Origin: DAOPXV01 sp964551445
Lineage (GTDB): Bacteria > Muiribacteriota > UBA9980
Length of the DNA: 64,000 bases
Direction of reading: 5' to 3'
Assembly (NCBI GenBank): GCA_964551445.1
Contig: CAZKCG010000019.1
Location: forward strand, 1-64,000
Positions within the stretch are counted from its first letter, which is position 1. Every line of letters starts with the position of its first letter. Under the pieces are notes generated by a model. The model made no database searches and was not told the origin of the DNA. It was given only the letters and a program-made list of their open reading frames with translations. Made by a program: the position numbers and the translations under genes. This document shows positions 25,506-35,171 of the stretch, piece by piece.

Positions 25506-26843
25506 ATGAAAAAGACCGCTTTAATAGTTTTTACGCTGATATTTTTAACGGTTTTTACGAATCCGGCACCCGCCGCTGAAACCCCGCCCGTTAAAAAATG
25601 GACGATAATGGCGTTCATAAACGCAGACAATAATCTTGACAGCTTCGGCATCGAAGACATACAGGAAATGGAACGGGCGGGCATATCAAAAGAAGTGAAT
25701 ATGATCGTCGAGATCGACAGATATAAAAACCCCGCCCGCATATATTCGGTCAATGAGCGCGAAACCTCGGATTCGGCCGACGACTGGGACCTCAGGTCTA
25801 AAAAACTCGAGGACCTCGGAGAGGTCGATATGGGCGATTTCAAGGAACTCGTAAGATTCGTCAACTGGTCCGTAAATAAATATCCCGCCGAAAATTACAT
25901 GGTGATCGTATGGAACCACGGCGGCGGCTGGAAATTAAAAAACAACCGCGTTCCTTTCAAGGGAATATCGTACGACGATGAATCAGGAAATCATATTTCC
26001 ACGAAAGATCTCGGCGCCGCTATGGAAGCGATACACGGCATACTCGGAAAGCCTCTCGATATACTCGGCATGGACGCTTGCCTCATGCAGATGATGGAGG
26101 TAGCATACGAAGTCCGGGAGAGCGTGAAATATATTTGCGCTTCCGAAGAGACCGAACCGGGCGATGGCTGGCCGTATGATCTTTTACTCGCGCCGCTTTA
26201 CAAGAACCCTTCGATGGGTTCCGAAGCGCTAGTCAAACTGATCCCCGAGGCGTATTTTCAATATTACCTTCACGCCGATACCGGAAACAACGATTCTCCT
26301 TACATAATGGCAAAACGGCCCGTCTCAAAGACATTGCGCGGCGGCGGCACTACGCAGTCCGCCATCGACTGCTCGCTTTTGAACGATCTCGCTGCCGCCC
26401 TGGATGAACTTTCAGCGCTCGTCACCGAAGCTCTTTCGTCTGACGCTGACGTCAGAACAGCTCTTATAAAAGCGGTTTCACACGGCCAGAAATTCTCCTA
26501 TTATGATAACCTCGATATTGGCGATCTTATCTGGTTCATCCGCGAGAACACTAAAAATGTTAAAGTTAAAGAAGCATGCCAGAAGGTCCTTATGGTATAC
26601 AGAAAGTCGGTTCTGGTCTCAAAGGTCACGGGCGATAATATGAAAGACGCGACCGGCATGGCGATCTATTTTCCAATGAAGGATTTCAGCAAAGATTACG
26701 ATTTTATAAAATTCTCGAAAAACTCATGGGACGATATGGTCAAGGCATTCCTTGCCACCAAACCCGTTTTTGAGGATAACGACGATCCATACGGCGGGGG
26801 AGCCGCGGACGACAGCGATATGGCGCTTCATTCGGCGAAATAG
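25506..26843 (+). CDS. Secreted clostripain-family (C11) cysteine peptidase
   Basis: A 445-residue exported protease. A signal peptide spans residues 1-23 (ALIVFTLIFLTVFTNPAPAA). The domain opens with the family motif WTIMAFINADNNLD. The catalytic dyad is H138 in WNHGGGW and C192 in GMDACLMQMMEV, with the S1-pocket segment CASEETEPGDGWPYD after it. Peptidases of this family cut after arginine or lysine and usually self-process. The C-terminal tail after about 420 is acidic and low in structure (EDNDDPYGGG). It is monocistronic with its own promoter, and the target is unknown. Confidence 0.92.
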   Translation: MKKTALIVFTLIFLTVFTNPAPAAETPPVKKWTIMAFINADNNLDSFGIEDIQEMERAGISKEVNMIVEIDRYKNPARIYSVNERETSDSADDWDLRSKKLEDLGEVDMGDFKELVRFVNWSVNKYPAENYMVIVWNHGGGWKLKNNRVPFKGISYDDESGNHISTKDLGAAMEAIHGILGKPLDILGMDACLMQMMEVAYEVRESVKYICASEETEPGDGWPYDLLLAPLYKNPSMGSEALVKLIPEAYFQYYLHADTGNNDSPYIMAKRPVSKTLRGGGTTQSAIDCSLLNDLAAALDELSALVTEALSSDADVRTALIKAVSHGQKFSYYDNLDIGDLIWFIRENTKNVKVKEACQKVLMVYRKSVLVSKVTGDNMKDATGMAIYFPMKDFSKDYDFIKFSKNSWDDMVKAFLATKPVFEDNDDPYGGGAADDSDMALHSAK

Positions 26844-26982
26844 CGGCTCTGTTTTATGCACTGGCGTTCCACCAAACGACATTTTTAATATTATCGTTAT
26901 GCCGCGGGTAATTTGAGCGGCTATGCAACCTGTAAAAAAACCGTATCTTATAAAGTTCATTGAACAAATTCAAGGGGTCGGT

Positions 26983-29187
26983 ATGGGTAAGAAAGTAAAA
27001 GAAAAAAAAGAAGAAGCCGGGTCCATTAGAGAACCGGAAAAATTCAAATTGCCCGCCGGATATTCACGGCCCGCCGATCTCGAACAATTGTGCTCATTCA
27101 TGGCCGTCATCGATTCGGATGACCCGTCCGGGCTTGAATATCTTTCCGGCGTCATAAGAAAAGTTAATAATTCAGGCGATGAAATGACCGTTTCGATACT
27201 TGAAGCGGCGGCTGATAAAGCTCTTGAAACAGCTTCGGCTAAAAACGAAAAAACAAGAACTGAGTTATATTCGGTGGTTTGCAGACTTATCGATTCCGCG
27301 ATGAACTGTCAGCAGATAAACGCCTCATCCAAATCATTTGCCGCGCCTAAAAAGCCGGACGAAGCTAAAATTTCCGTTCCCGAATCCGAATTTCAATTTA
27401 ATTTTGAAAGCGTTGACAAAGAGACGCTTTCGGAGTTTTTAAATGACTGCGAAGATAATATCGGCCTCGCCGAGGAATCGCTCCTTGCGCTCGAAGGAAA
27501 TCCGGGCGAAGCGGAAGAGATCAATAACGTTTTCAGGGCGGTCCATACTCTTAAAGGCTCTTCAGGCATATTAAATCTTACTTTTATATCACAACTCGCG
27601 CACAGGGCCGAATCGCTTCTTTCAAAGATACGCGACAGGGAGCTCGAATATAACGGATGGCACGCCGATCTTTCGCTTTGGTCCATCGATATGCTTAAAG
27701 AGCTCGTTTGCGGAGTTAAAGACCGTTTCGTCACAAAACCTCAGAAATATGATGAATTATTGAATCTTTTAGCCGATGCCGAATCCGGCCGCGCCAGGCC
27801 CGCAAGTTCAAGTTTCATGATGCCTTCCCAGGGACCACGGGTTGGCGACATACTCGTAATGAATAAAAAGATAAGCCGGGAGACCGTTGAAAAACTCGCG
27901 CTGGAAAGCGGTTCGGGAGCCATAGGCATCAACTGCGTCAAAAGCGGCGGCGCCACTGTCGCGGACGTCGCGCACGCGTTAAGGATACAAAAAACGGCTC
28001 ACGAAGATGAAGATTCTACCCTGCGCGTACGCGTTTCGCGTGTCGATAAGCTGATCAACATGGTGGGCGAACTGGTTATCGCGCAGTCGATGGTCATGCA
28101 GGATGAACTGGTCAAGTCCGGTTCATATTATGCTTTTTCGAAAAAAGTTTCACAGGCCGGTAAAATAGTCCGCGAACTTCAGGACCTGAGCCTCACCATG
28201 CGCATGATCCATTTTAAAGCCACATTCCAGAAAATGGCCCGCCTTGTGCGCGACCTTTCCGCCAAAAACGGGAAACTCGTCGAATTCGTGGCCCTCGGTA
28301 AGGACACCGAGGTTGACAGAAATCTGGTAGAACTTATAAACGACGCTTTGGTCCACATGATAAGAAATTCGCTCGATCACGGCGTTGAAAAACCTGACGA
28401 GCGCGAAGCGGCAAAAAAACCGCGCAAGGGCAATATAACCCTTTCTGCATATAACATGAGCGGGAATATAGTTATCGAGATAGAGGATGACGGGCGCGGG
28501 CTGGATAAAAACCGTATAGTGAAAAAGGCTGTCGAAAAAGGAATTATAAAAACCTCCGATGGTATGTCGGATAACGAAATATTCAATCTCATTTTTCTTC
28601 CTGGATTTTCAACGGCCGAAACCGTCACTGATATTTCAGGACGCGGGGTCGGCATGGACGTGGTTAAAAATTCGATCGAGGCGTTGAAAGGAAAGATCTT
28701 TATAAAATCAATTCCCGGTTTCGGATGCACTTTTACGATCAAAATACCGCTTACGATGGCCATAACCGACGGCATGCTCGTGCGTGCGGGGGAACACCGC
28801 TACATCATTCCAACAGTTAATATCCAGATGAGTTTCAGGCCTTCGCCCGACGCCATTTCTACTGTTTCAGGGCGCGGCGAGATGGTCATGCTCAGAAAAA
28901 AAATGCTTCCGATAGTCAGGCTTCATAAGATATTCGGTATAGAAAAAGCCGTGGAAGACCCATGCCAGGCGCTTCTAATGGTCATAGAGGACGGCACCTT
29001 CAATTACGCGCTGCTTGTAGATGAGCTTATGGGGCAGCACCAGCTCGTATCAAAGTCGCTGAACGGCTCGGTCGGAAAAGTGCCGGGGATCTCCGGCGGA
29101 GCGATCTTAGGCGACGGGCGCGTGGGGCTTATCATCGATACCGCCGCGATCGCCCGGTTTCACGAACATGGGAGCAATTTTAAATAG
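26983..29187 (+). CDS. cheA: Chemotaxis histidine kinase CheA
   Basis: A CheA kinase of about 734 residues. An unfamiliar N-terminal segment (1-120) precedes the P1 histidine-phosphotransfer domain with H188 in AVHTLKGSSG. No clear P2 (CheY/CheB-binding) domain is visible. A short linker domain (GDILVMNKKISRETVEKLA...) leads to the P3 dimerisation helices (LRVRVSRVDKLINMVGELVIAQS). The P4 ATPase follows (NSLDHGVE, DDGRGL, GRGVGMDVV), then the P5 CheW-like domain at the C-terminus. The frame opens at 26923, but AAGGGG sits properly before the ATG at 26983. It is first in an operon with STAS, cheW, mcp, cheR and cheB, and no cheY follows. Confidence 0.94.
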   Translation: MGKKVKEKKEEAGSIREPEKFKLPAGYSRPADLEQLCSFMAVIDSDDPSGLEYLSGVIRKVNNSGDEMTVSILEAAADKALETASAKNEKTRTELYSVVCRLIDSAMNCQQINASSKSFAAPKKPDEAKISVPESEFQFNFESVDKETLSEFLNDCEDNIGLAEESLLALEGNPGEAEEINNVFRAVHTLKGSSGILNLTFISQLAHRAESLLSKIRDRELEYNGWHADLSLWSIDMLKELVCGVKDRFVTKPQKYDELLNLLADAESGRARPASSSFMMPSQGPRVGDILVMNKKISRETVEKLALESGSGAIGINCVKSGGATVADVAHALRIQKTAHEDEDSTLRVRVSRVDKLINMVGELVIAQSMVMQDELVKSGSYYAFSKKVSQAGKIVRELQDLSLTMRMIHFKATFQKMARLVRDLSAKNGKLVEFVALGKDTEVDRNLVELINDALVHMIRNSLDHGVEKPDEREAAKKPRKGNITLSAYNMSGNIVIEIEDDGRGLDKNRIVKKAVEKGIIKTSDGMSDNEIFNLIFLPGFSTAETVTDISGRGVGMDVVKNSIEALKGKIFIKSIPGFGCTFTIKIPLTMAITDGMLVRAGEHRYIIPTVNIQMSFRPSPDAISTVSGRGEMVMLRKKMLPIVRLHKIFGIEKAVEDPCQALLMVIEDGTFNYALLVDELMGQHQLVSKSLNGSVGKVPGISGGAILGDGRVGLIIDTAAIARFHEHGSNFK

Positions 29188-29205
29188 TTTTGAAAGGTAT
29201 CATAA

Positions 29206-29553
29206 ATGAAAGTTTTAATAACGAATGAAGGCGGGTTGCTGAGTATAAAAGCTGCGGGCAGCCTCGATCAGAAGGGCGTCATAGATTTCAAGGAAATGAC
29301 CCGGAAATATTTTGATTTCGACGAGAAAAAAATAATATGCTTAAGCGACGCGGCTCTGGTTCTTGAAGAAGTCGATTTCATATCGTCTTCCGGGATCGGC
29401 CTGATAGTCCTTTTAAATAATATGCTTTCGGCTTATAACAAAAGTCTGTTCATAGTCAGGCCGCCTCAATTTTTTAAAAAAATGACCGCTGTCTTAATGC
29501 TTGACCGCTATCTTAATTTTTGTGAAAGCATTGAAGATGCGATTGGAAAATAA
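29206..29553 (+). CDS. STAS-domain protein (anti-sigma-factor-antagonist type)
   Basis: A 115-residue single STAS domain with LDQKGVIDFKEM and the phosphorylation-site helix DFISSSGIGLIVLLNN, whose serine pair corresponds to the regulatory serine of SpoIIAA-like proteins. It lies between cheA and cheW with short gaps (18 and 23 bases), so it belongs to the chemotaxis operon. STAS proteins in che operons are known but uncommon. A link between the array and a partner-switch regulator is possible (inference). AAAGG precedes the start. Confidence 0.87.
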   Translation: MKVLITNEGGLLSIKAAGSLDQKGVIDFKEMTRKYFDFDEKKIICLSDAALVLEEVDFISSSGIGLIVLLNNMLSAYNKSLFIVRPPQFFKKMTAVLMLDRYLNFCESIEDAIGK

Positions 29554-29576
29554 TATTTTTACGGATGTGAAAAAAG

Positions 29577-30119
29577 ATGGCCTTTGTTTTAGAAACGGAT
29601 AATGAAAAAAATCTCAAAAAAGTCATGGAAAATGACGGCGCCTGCGCCGGAGGCAAGTTCTTAACTTTCTTTCTCGGAAGCGAGGAATATGGCATTGAAA
29701 TACTAAAAGTTCAGGAAATAATTGGACTTTTAGAGATAACTCCGGTTCCGAGAACGCCTAAATTCGTAAGAGGCGTTATAAATCTTCGCGGACACATAAT
29801 TTCGGTTATCGATCTCAGGCTTAAATTCGACATGCCGGCCGCTGACTACGGTGAAATGACATGCACTATAGTGGTCATGGCCGGAAGCGTCATAATGGGG
29901 CTTATAGTCGACAGGGTCTCAGAGGTCATAGATATACCGGCTAACGATATCGAACAGACGCCGGCGTTCGGAACGCTTGTCGACACCCGTTACCTTCTCG
30001 GCATCGGAAAACACGCCGGAAGGGTCAAACTGCTTTTAAATATCGAGCGCGTTCTGTCCGACGAAGAAATTCAAAAGGTCATGGCCATCAACGAAAATTT
30101 CAAAGAAAATGCCGGCTGA
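29577..30119 (+). CDS. cheW: Chemotaxis coupling protein CheW
   Basis: A 180-residue CheW that bridges CheA and receptors. The core domain begins near residue 25 (FLTFFLGSEEYGIEILKVQEIIG), followed by the conserved RTPKFVRGVINLRGHIISVIDLR and VSEVIDIPANDIE. A 24-residue N-terminal extension precedes the domain. It lies directly upstream of the receptor gene. Confidence 0.95.
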   Translation: MAFVLETDNEKNLKKVMENDGACAGGKFLTFFLGSEEYGIEILKVQEIIGLLEITPVPRTPKFVRGVINLRGHIISVIDLRLKFDMPAADYGEMTCTIVVMAGSVIMGLIVDRVSEVIDIPANDIEQTPAFGTLVDTRYLLGIGKHAGRVKLLLNIERVLSDEEIQKVMAINENFKENAG

Positions 30120-30200
30120 TCATTTAGAACGGCGGGTTAAAGTTTTTTTGGGAAATAATGGAATAAGACAATAATTTAGAAAATAAAATGAGGTGTTTTG

Positions 30201-33200
30201 GTGACAACCGGTAAACTTATCGACAACTTGAAAATGTATCAGAAATTCGGCTTGATAGTTATTCTTTTTTTGATCACGGTATCAGTGCCTTTAAAACTTC
30301 TATTGGAACATAAAAACGCGGATATCGAATTTGTAACGAAGGAGATAGCCGGGGTTGATTATATCAGAACGCTGCAGACGCTTCTTAAGAGTATTCCGGA
30401 ACATCAGGCGCTGATCTCACAATACGCTGATAACGCTTCGCCGCAGGCCAAGGATTTTATAAGGGCGAGACAGCTTTCTATCGATGACTCTTTCAAAAAT
30501 CTTGAAGCGATGGATCAAAAGTATCGTTCATTTTTTAACGCTTCGGATAAGATCGGCGAACTGAAAAATATATGGCAGGAGACCAAATACGGTTTTCTCA
30601 CCTTGAAACCGGCTGAAAGTAATGAAATTCATTCTAAGATCGCGGCGAAAACCAAAGACATCATCTCATATATCGGCGGAGCGTCAAATCTTTTGCTCGA
30701 TCCGGAGTTCGACGCTTATTGTCTTATGGATTCATTCTTGGCCAAAATACCTCAGTCTGAAGAATTGATAGCTAAAGCCGCCGACCTTGGATCGGCCGTC
30801 GCCAAAAAACGAGCGTTATCGAATGAAGACCGCGTACAGCTTGTCATCTGGATAACGACTCTGAAGACCACGATCTCTGCGCTTGAATCATCCCTGAAAA
30901 CGGCTGTGGCAAAAAACGCTTCCGGCAGGCTGAAACAGGTCATTGAAATGCCGGCTTCAGATGCTGTAAAGGCGGCTCTTGATCTTGCCGCCGCGATAGA
31001 TAAAAAAATATTATCCGAAACAACAGCCAGCGTATCCCTTGAAGAAATTTCAGCAGCCGGCCAAAAGGCGCTTGAGTTTCAATTCAGACTCCGGACTCTG
31101 GCTTCGACGGAACTTGACGGAATTCTCGGATCAAGGGCGGCCGAATTTATAGCGAAGAAAAAATCCGTGATAACTTTTGTCGCGTTGATCCTTATATTTG
31201 TGCTTTTACTTGTTTACGCGATCTTAACAAGGATATCTTCACGCATTGGCGAACTTTCAAACGCGGCCGGCCTTATTGCGCAGGGTGATATCACGGCATT
31301 AAACGGAACGGAAGCGAAGGACGAACTGGGCGAACTTTTCCGTAATATTAAAGGCGTGGCGGAAACCATAAAAGATAACGCCGCCGTCATAGAAAAAATA
31401 TCTGACGGAGATGTTTCTATTGAAATTGCGCCCCGCTCTGAAAATGATATTTGTTCAAAAAACCTTATGAAAATGTGCGGCCTCATGAAAAAGATGGCCG
31501 CTGAAATAAAAGAAATTTCGGATTCGGCCGAAAAGGGTGATCTTTCCAGGCGTGCTAATGTTGAAGAATATAATGGAACATATCGTGAAATTTGTTCCGG
31601 GGCCAACAAGGTCATGGACGCGTTCGACGCGAGCGTAAAGAAGGCTGCCGAGACCGAAGATTCCCTGCATGGTTCAGTTATGAGCATGGCGCTTAATATG
31701 GGCGATTATTTCGAACTTCTCCGCTCTCTGAGCAACGGAAACTTCGAAGTTACCGCCAATGAAAAGAGCGGCGACGAAATGTTCGATCAGCTTGCCGTAG
31801 TTACCAATAAAACCGTTGGAATGATAAAGAGCTGGACGCTTGAACTTGAAAAGATAATCGCCGGTATCCGTGAAGGCGACCTTCGCGCGAGGGGTAATTC
31901 GGAAGCGTTCGACGGCGACTGGAAGCGGCTCGTTCAGGGATTGAACGATCTTATAGAGGCATTCACGGGTCCGCTTCATCTTACTACCGACTATTTAAAA
32001 CAAATAAGCGTTGGAAACATCCCTGAACTTATCACTAGCGAATATAAAGGCGGGTTCAACGAAATCAAGAACAGCCTTAATACTTGCATCGTGACGATAA
32101 ATCAACTCATCATAAAAGACGGCGGATCGGTTCTTCAGGCCGCCGCCGAAAAAGATCTCGCGGTGAGAATGTCCGGCGATTATCAGGGCGTTTTCAAGAC
32201 CATGAAAGACAACATTAATACGCTCATTGAAAATCTTGATGAAGCTCTTCAGCAGGTCGCCCAAAGCGCTGACGATACTACGGCCCTGACGCTCGAGATA
32301 AATGAAGGCAGCCAGGTCCTTGCAAATAATTCCGCGGAACAGGCAAGTTCTCTCGAGGAAGTTTCAAGCAGTCTTCACGAGATGAACTCCATGGCGAAAC
32401 AGAACGCCGGAAACGCCAAGGAAGGCCAGCATCTCGCGGTCAGCGCCAGAGAAAGCGCCGGAAAGGGCGTAGACAGCATGAAACGCCTGTCATGCGCGGT
32501 CGGTCAGATAAAAGATTCTTCGAACAAGACGGCCAAGATCATAAAAACGATAGACGAAATTGCTTTTCAGACGAATCTTCTGGCTTTGAACGCCGCCGTA
32601 GAAGCCGCGCGAGCGGGAGACGCCGGAAGGGGATTCGCGGTCGTAGCGGAAGAGGTCAGAAACCTCGCCATGAGAAGCGCCGAAGCCGCCAAAAACACGG
32701 CTCGAATGATAGAAGATTCGGTCAAAGATTCGGATAACGTGGTAGTTATAAATAACGAGGTAACTAAAAACCTCGAGGAAATAAACCAGCAGATCAATAA
32801 AGTGAACGTGTTCATGGAAGAGATCGCCGCCGCCTCTGAACAGCAGAGCCAGGGCGTCGAACAGATAAATGTCGCCGTAGCTCAGATGAATCAGGTCACT
32901 CAGCAGAACGCCACGCATTCGGAGCAATTCTCTCATTCCGCCGAACAGCTTTCAAAACTAACCGTCAACCTTAATAAAATGGTGCTGGGTTTTAATCTTA
33001 ATCTCGGCGGTGGAAATGAGGCGCCCAAGAACCACAAAGCTGAAAAACTTCATATAGAAAGACTCCACATTGACAAGCTGAGCGCCTTTAAAGCTGATAA
33101 AACGAACGCGGACGCCGGAAAAAACAAGAATACGCCGAAAAAGCCTGCTGGCAGAACGACGCATGACGATCCGAAAAAGCTCATTCCTTTCGACGATGAC

Positions 33201-33224
33201 GAGGCCGTTCTCAGGGAGTTTTAA
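30201..33224 (+). CDS. Methyl-accepting chemotaxis protein
   Basis: A long receptor (1007 residues) with transmembrane helices near 18-38 and 315-340. Between them lies a large, mostly helical periplasmic ligand domain. HAMP and several HAMP-like repeats occupy about 340-690 (repeated patterns such as KIISDG/IIAGIREGDLRARGN/VGNIPELITSEYKG). The signalling domain follows with the hairpin tip IDEIAFQTNLLALNAAVEAARAGDAGRGFAVVAEEVR, here named by its first and last motifs. A charged tail of about 75 residues ends in EAVLREF, not the E. coli-type NWETF pentapeptide. The frame opens with TTG at 30198, but AGGTG spaces better to the GTG at 30201. Genes cheR and cheB follow, so it is probably methylated. 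Confidence 0.94.
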   Translation: MTTGKLIDNLKMYQKFGLIVILFLITVSVPLKLLLEHKNADIEFVTKEIAGVDYIRTLQTLLKSIPEHQALISQYADNASPQAKDFIRARQLSIDDSFKNLEAMDQKYRSFFNASDKIGELKNIWQETKYGFLTLKPAESNEIHSKIAAKTKDIISYIGGASNLLLDPEFDAYCLMDSFLAKIPQSEELIAKAADLGSAVAKKRALSNEDRVQLVIWITTLKTTISALESSLKTAVAKNASGRLKQVIEMPASDAVKAALDLAAAIDKKILSETTASVSLEEISAAGQKALEFQFRLRTLASTELDGILGSRAAEFIAKKKSVITFVALILIFVLLLVYAILTRISSRIGELSNAAGLIAQGDITALNGTEAKDELGELFRNIKGVAETIKDNAAVIEKISDGDVSIEIAPRSENDICSKNLMKMCGLMKKMAAEIKEISDSAEKGDLSRRANVEEYNGTYREICSGANKVMDAFDASVKKAAETEDSLHGSVMSMALNMGDYFELLRSLSNGNFEVTANEKSGDEMFDQLAVVTNKTVGMIKSWTLELEKIIAGIREGDLRARGNSEAFDGDWKRLVQGLNDLIEAFTGPLHLTTDYLKQISVGNIPELITSEYKGGFNEIKNSLNTCIVTINQLIIKDGGSVLQAAAEKDLAVRMSGDYQGVFKTMKDNINTLIENLDEALQQVAQSADDTTALTLEINEGSQVLANNSAEQASSLEEVSSSLHEMNSMAKQNAGNAKEGQHLAVSARESAGKGVDSMKRLSCAVGQIKDSSNKTAKIIKTIDEIAFQTNLLALNAAVEAARAGDAGRGFAVVAEEVRNLAMRSAEAAKNTARMIEDSVKDSDNVVVINNEVTKNLEEINQQINKVNVFMEEIAAASEQQSQGVEQINVAVAQMNQVTQQNATHSEQFSHSAEQLSKLTVNLNKMVLGFNLNLGGGNEAPKNHKAEKLHIERLHIDKLSAFKADKTNADAGKNKNTPKKPAGRTTHDDPKKLIPFDDDEAVLREF

Positions 33225-33229
33225 GAAAA

Positions 33230-34048
33230 ATGAATTTAAAAGAGCTTAACGGGCAGCAATTTGATAAAATAATAAAATTGTTGTATAATGTCTGCGGCAT
33301 CGCTCTCGACGAAAGAAAAAAAATACTTGTATCGTCGAGACTTCAAAAAAGGCTCAGAGAACTTGAATTGTCGAATTTTGACGATTACATCAACATTCTC
33401 GACAAGGATATGACCGGTTCAGAGCTTTCAGCGATGGTTGATGTTTTAACCACCAACGTCACCGGATTCTTCAGAGAATCGAGACATTTTGAAATATTAA
33501 AAAAGTTAGTGCTCGACCGGAGATTTGAAGACAGACAAAAACTCAGGATCTGGAGCGCGGGCTGTTCGTCAGGCGAAGAGGCTTATTCTTTAGCGATAAC
33601 TCTTTGCGAAGCCCTTGGCGACTTTTCAATGGCCGATCTTCGCATTCTGGCCACGGACATTTCAACGAGGATGTTATCAGCCGCCAAATCCGGAGTATAT
33701 GAGAGAAACGACATAAAGAATTTGCCTTTGATGTTTATAAAAAAATATTTCAGACAGTGCGAACATCCTGATCCAAATCACTTTTCGGTCCGCGATTTCA
33801 TAAGAAAAATAATCAGTTTCGCAAGGCTCAATCTTATCGGAGAATGGCCGATGAAAGGTCAGTTCGACTTCATATTCTGCCGCAATGTCATGATCTATTT
33901 TGACAAAAAGGTCCAGGAACGGCTTTTAGATAGATTCTGGCGGGCCCTCACGCCCGGCGGTTATCTTTTTATAGGGCATTCCGAAAGTCTTACCGTCATC
34001 TCTCACAGGTTCAAATACGTCTGTCCCGGCGTCTACACGAAAGAATAG
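33230..34048 (+). CDS. cheR: Chemotaxis protein methyltransferase CheR
   Basis: A 272-residue CheR that transfers methyl groups from S-adenosylmethionine to receptor glutamates. A helical N-terminal domain (SSRLQKRLRELELSNFDDYI) precedes the SAM-binding domain with IWSAGCSSGEEAYSLAI, ILATDIST and FDFIFCRNVMIYFD. It starts 5 bases after the receptor stop; the ribosome site lies inside the end of that gene, which suggests coupling. Confidence 0.96.
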   Translation: MNLKELNGQQFDKIIKLLYNVCGIALDERKKILVSSRLQKRLRELELSNFDDYINILDKDMTGSELSAMVDVLTTNVTGFFRESRHFEILKKLVLDRRFEDRQKLRIWSAGCSSGEEAYSLAITLCEALGDFSMADLRILATDISTRMLSAAKSGVYERNDIKNLPLMFIKKYFRQCEHPDPNHFSVRDFIRKIISFARLNLIGEWPMKGQFDFIFCRNVMIYFDKKVQERLLDRFWRALTPGGYLFIGHSESLTVISHRFKYVCPGVYTKE

Positions 34049-34058
34049 AGGATTTTAA

Positions 34059-35102
34059 TTGACCAAAGTATTGATAGTAGATGACTCGGCCGTCATAAGA
34101 AAGATCTTAACGGAGGAGCTTTCCCGCTATGAAGATATCATCGTGGCCGGGAGCGCTCCCGACCCTTATGTTGCCCGCGATAAGATAGCTATACTTAAGC
34201 CGGACGTCATAACCCTTGACCTTGAGATGCCCCGCATGGACGGCCTGACCTTTCTTTCGAAACTTATGGCGCATTATCCTATACCGGTCGTCATAGTAAC
34301 TTCTTTTTCTGAAACCAGCCGCAAACTCGCCGTCAAAGCGCTTGAAATGGGCGCCATCGAGGTCGTTGAAAAGCCGGAATCAGGCAACTCTACGGCGGAG
34401 TTCATTTCAACTCTTACGCGAGCTATCAGGACCGCCGCGTCCTCGAAAGTTTCTAAATTCATAGACGCATATGAACCGCCTCATGCCAGAAAAACGCACA
34501 AGCGCAATCAAAACTTTAAAAGCAGTCACAGGATAATAGCCATAGGAGCTTCGACCGGAGGCCCGCAGGCCATAGAAACGATCCTGAAAGCTCTTCCGCG
34601 TAACGTTCCGGGAATGGTCATGGTACAGCACATGCCTGAAAAATTCACGGATTATTACGCGAAAAGGCTTAACGAGATATGCGCGATGGAAGTGCGGGAA
34701 GCGAAAGATTTCGACCAGCTTTCATCGGGCCTGGCCCTTCTCGCTCCCGGCGGAAAACACATGGTCATAAGGCGCAATAACAACGATTATTACGTGCGCG
34801 TAAAGGACGGCCCGATGGTGCATCATCAAAAACCCAGCGTCGACGTATTGTTCGAATCGATAGCGGCTAACGCCGGAGAGAACGCGGCTGGCGTCATATT
34901 GACGGGGATGGGTTCCGACGGTGCCCGCGGCCTTCTGCTGATGAAAAGCGCGGGATGTCATACTATGGCGCAGGATGAAGCCTCATCAATGGTTTTCGGC
35001 ATGCCCAAAGAAGCCGTTGCGCTCGGCGCTGTGGATCGTATACTTGCTATAGATAGAATAGCCCCGGCTTTAATAAAACATTTCGACATCTGTTTATCTT
35101 AG
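34059..35102 (+). CDS. cheB: Chemotaxis response regulator protein-glutamate methylesterase CheB
   Basis: A 347-residue CheB with an N-terminal receiver domain (D54 in VITLDLEMPRMDG) and a C-terminal methylesterase/deamidase domain. The catalytic serine is in IGASTGGPQA, with HMPEKFT and LTGMGSDGARGL further on. It removes methyl groups added by CheR. The start codon is TTG, with AGAGGA about 6 bases upstream; no ATG is nearby. It is the last gene of the che operon. CheY and the other usual output proteins must be elsewhere. Confidence 0.95.
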   Translation: MTKVLIVDDSAVIRKILTEELSRYEDIIVAGSAPDPYVARDKIAILKPDVITLDLEMPRMDGLTFLSKLMAHYPIPVVIVTSFSETSRKLAVKALEMGAIEVVEKPESGNSTAEFISTLTRAIRTAASSKVSKFIDAYEPPHARKTHKRNQNFKSSHRIIAIGASTGGPQAIETILKALPRNVPGMVMVQHMPEKFTDYYAKRLNEICAMEVREAKDFDQLSSGLALLAPGGKHMVIRRNNNDYYVRVKDGPMVHHQKPSVDVLFESIAANAGENAAGVILTGMGSDGARGLLLMKSAGCHTMAQDEASSMVFGMPKEAVALGAVDRILAIDRIAPALIKHFDICLS

Positions 35103-35171
35103 TCTGTGTCCCGGGAACTTATCTGAAATTAAAGATCAATTAACGCGAATTTGAGCAAAACCCTGTTTTTA

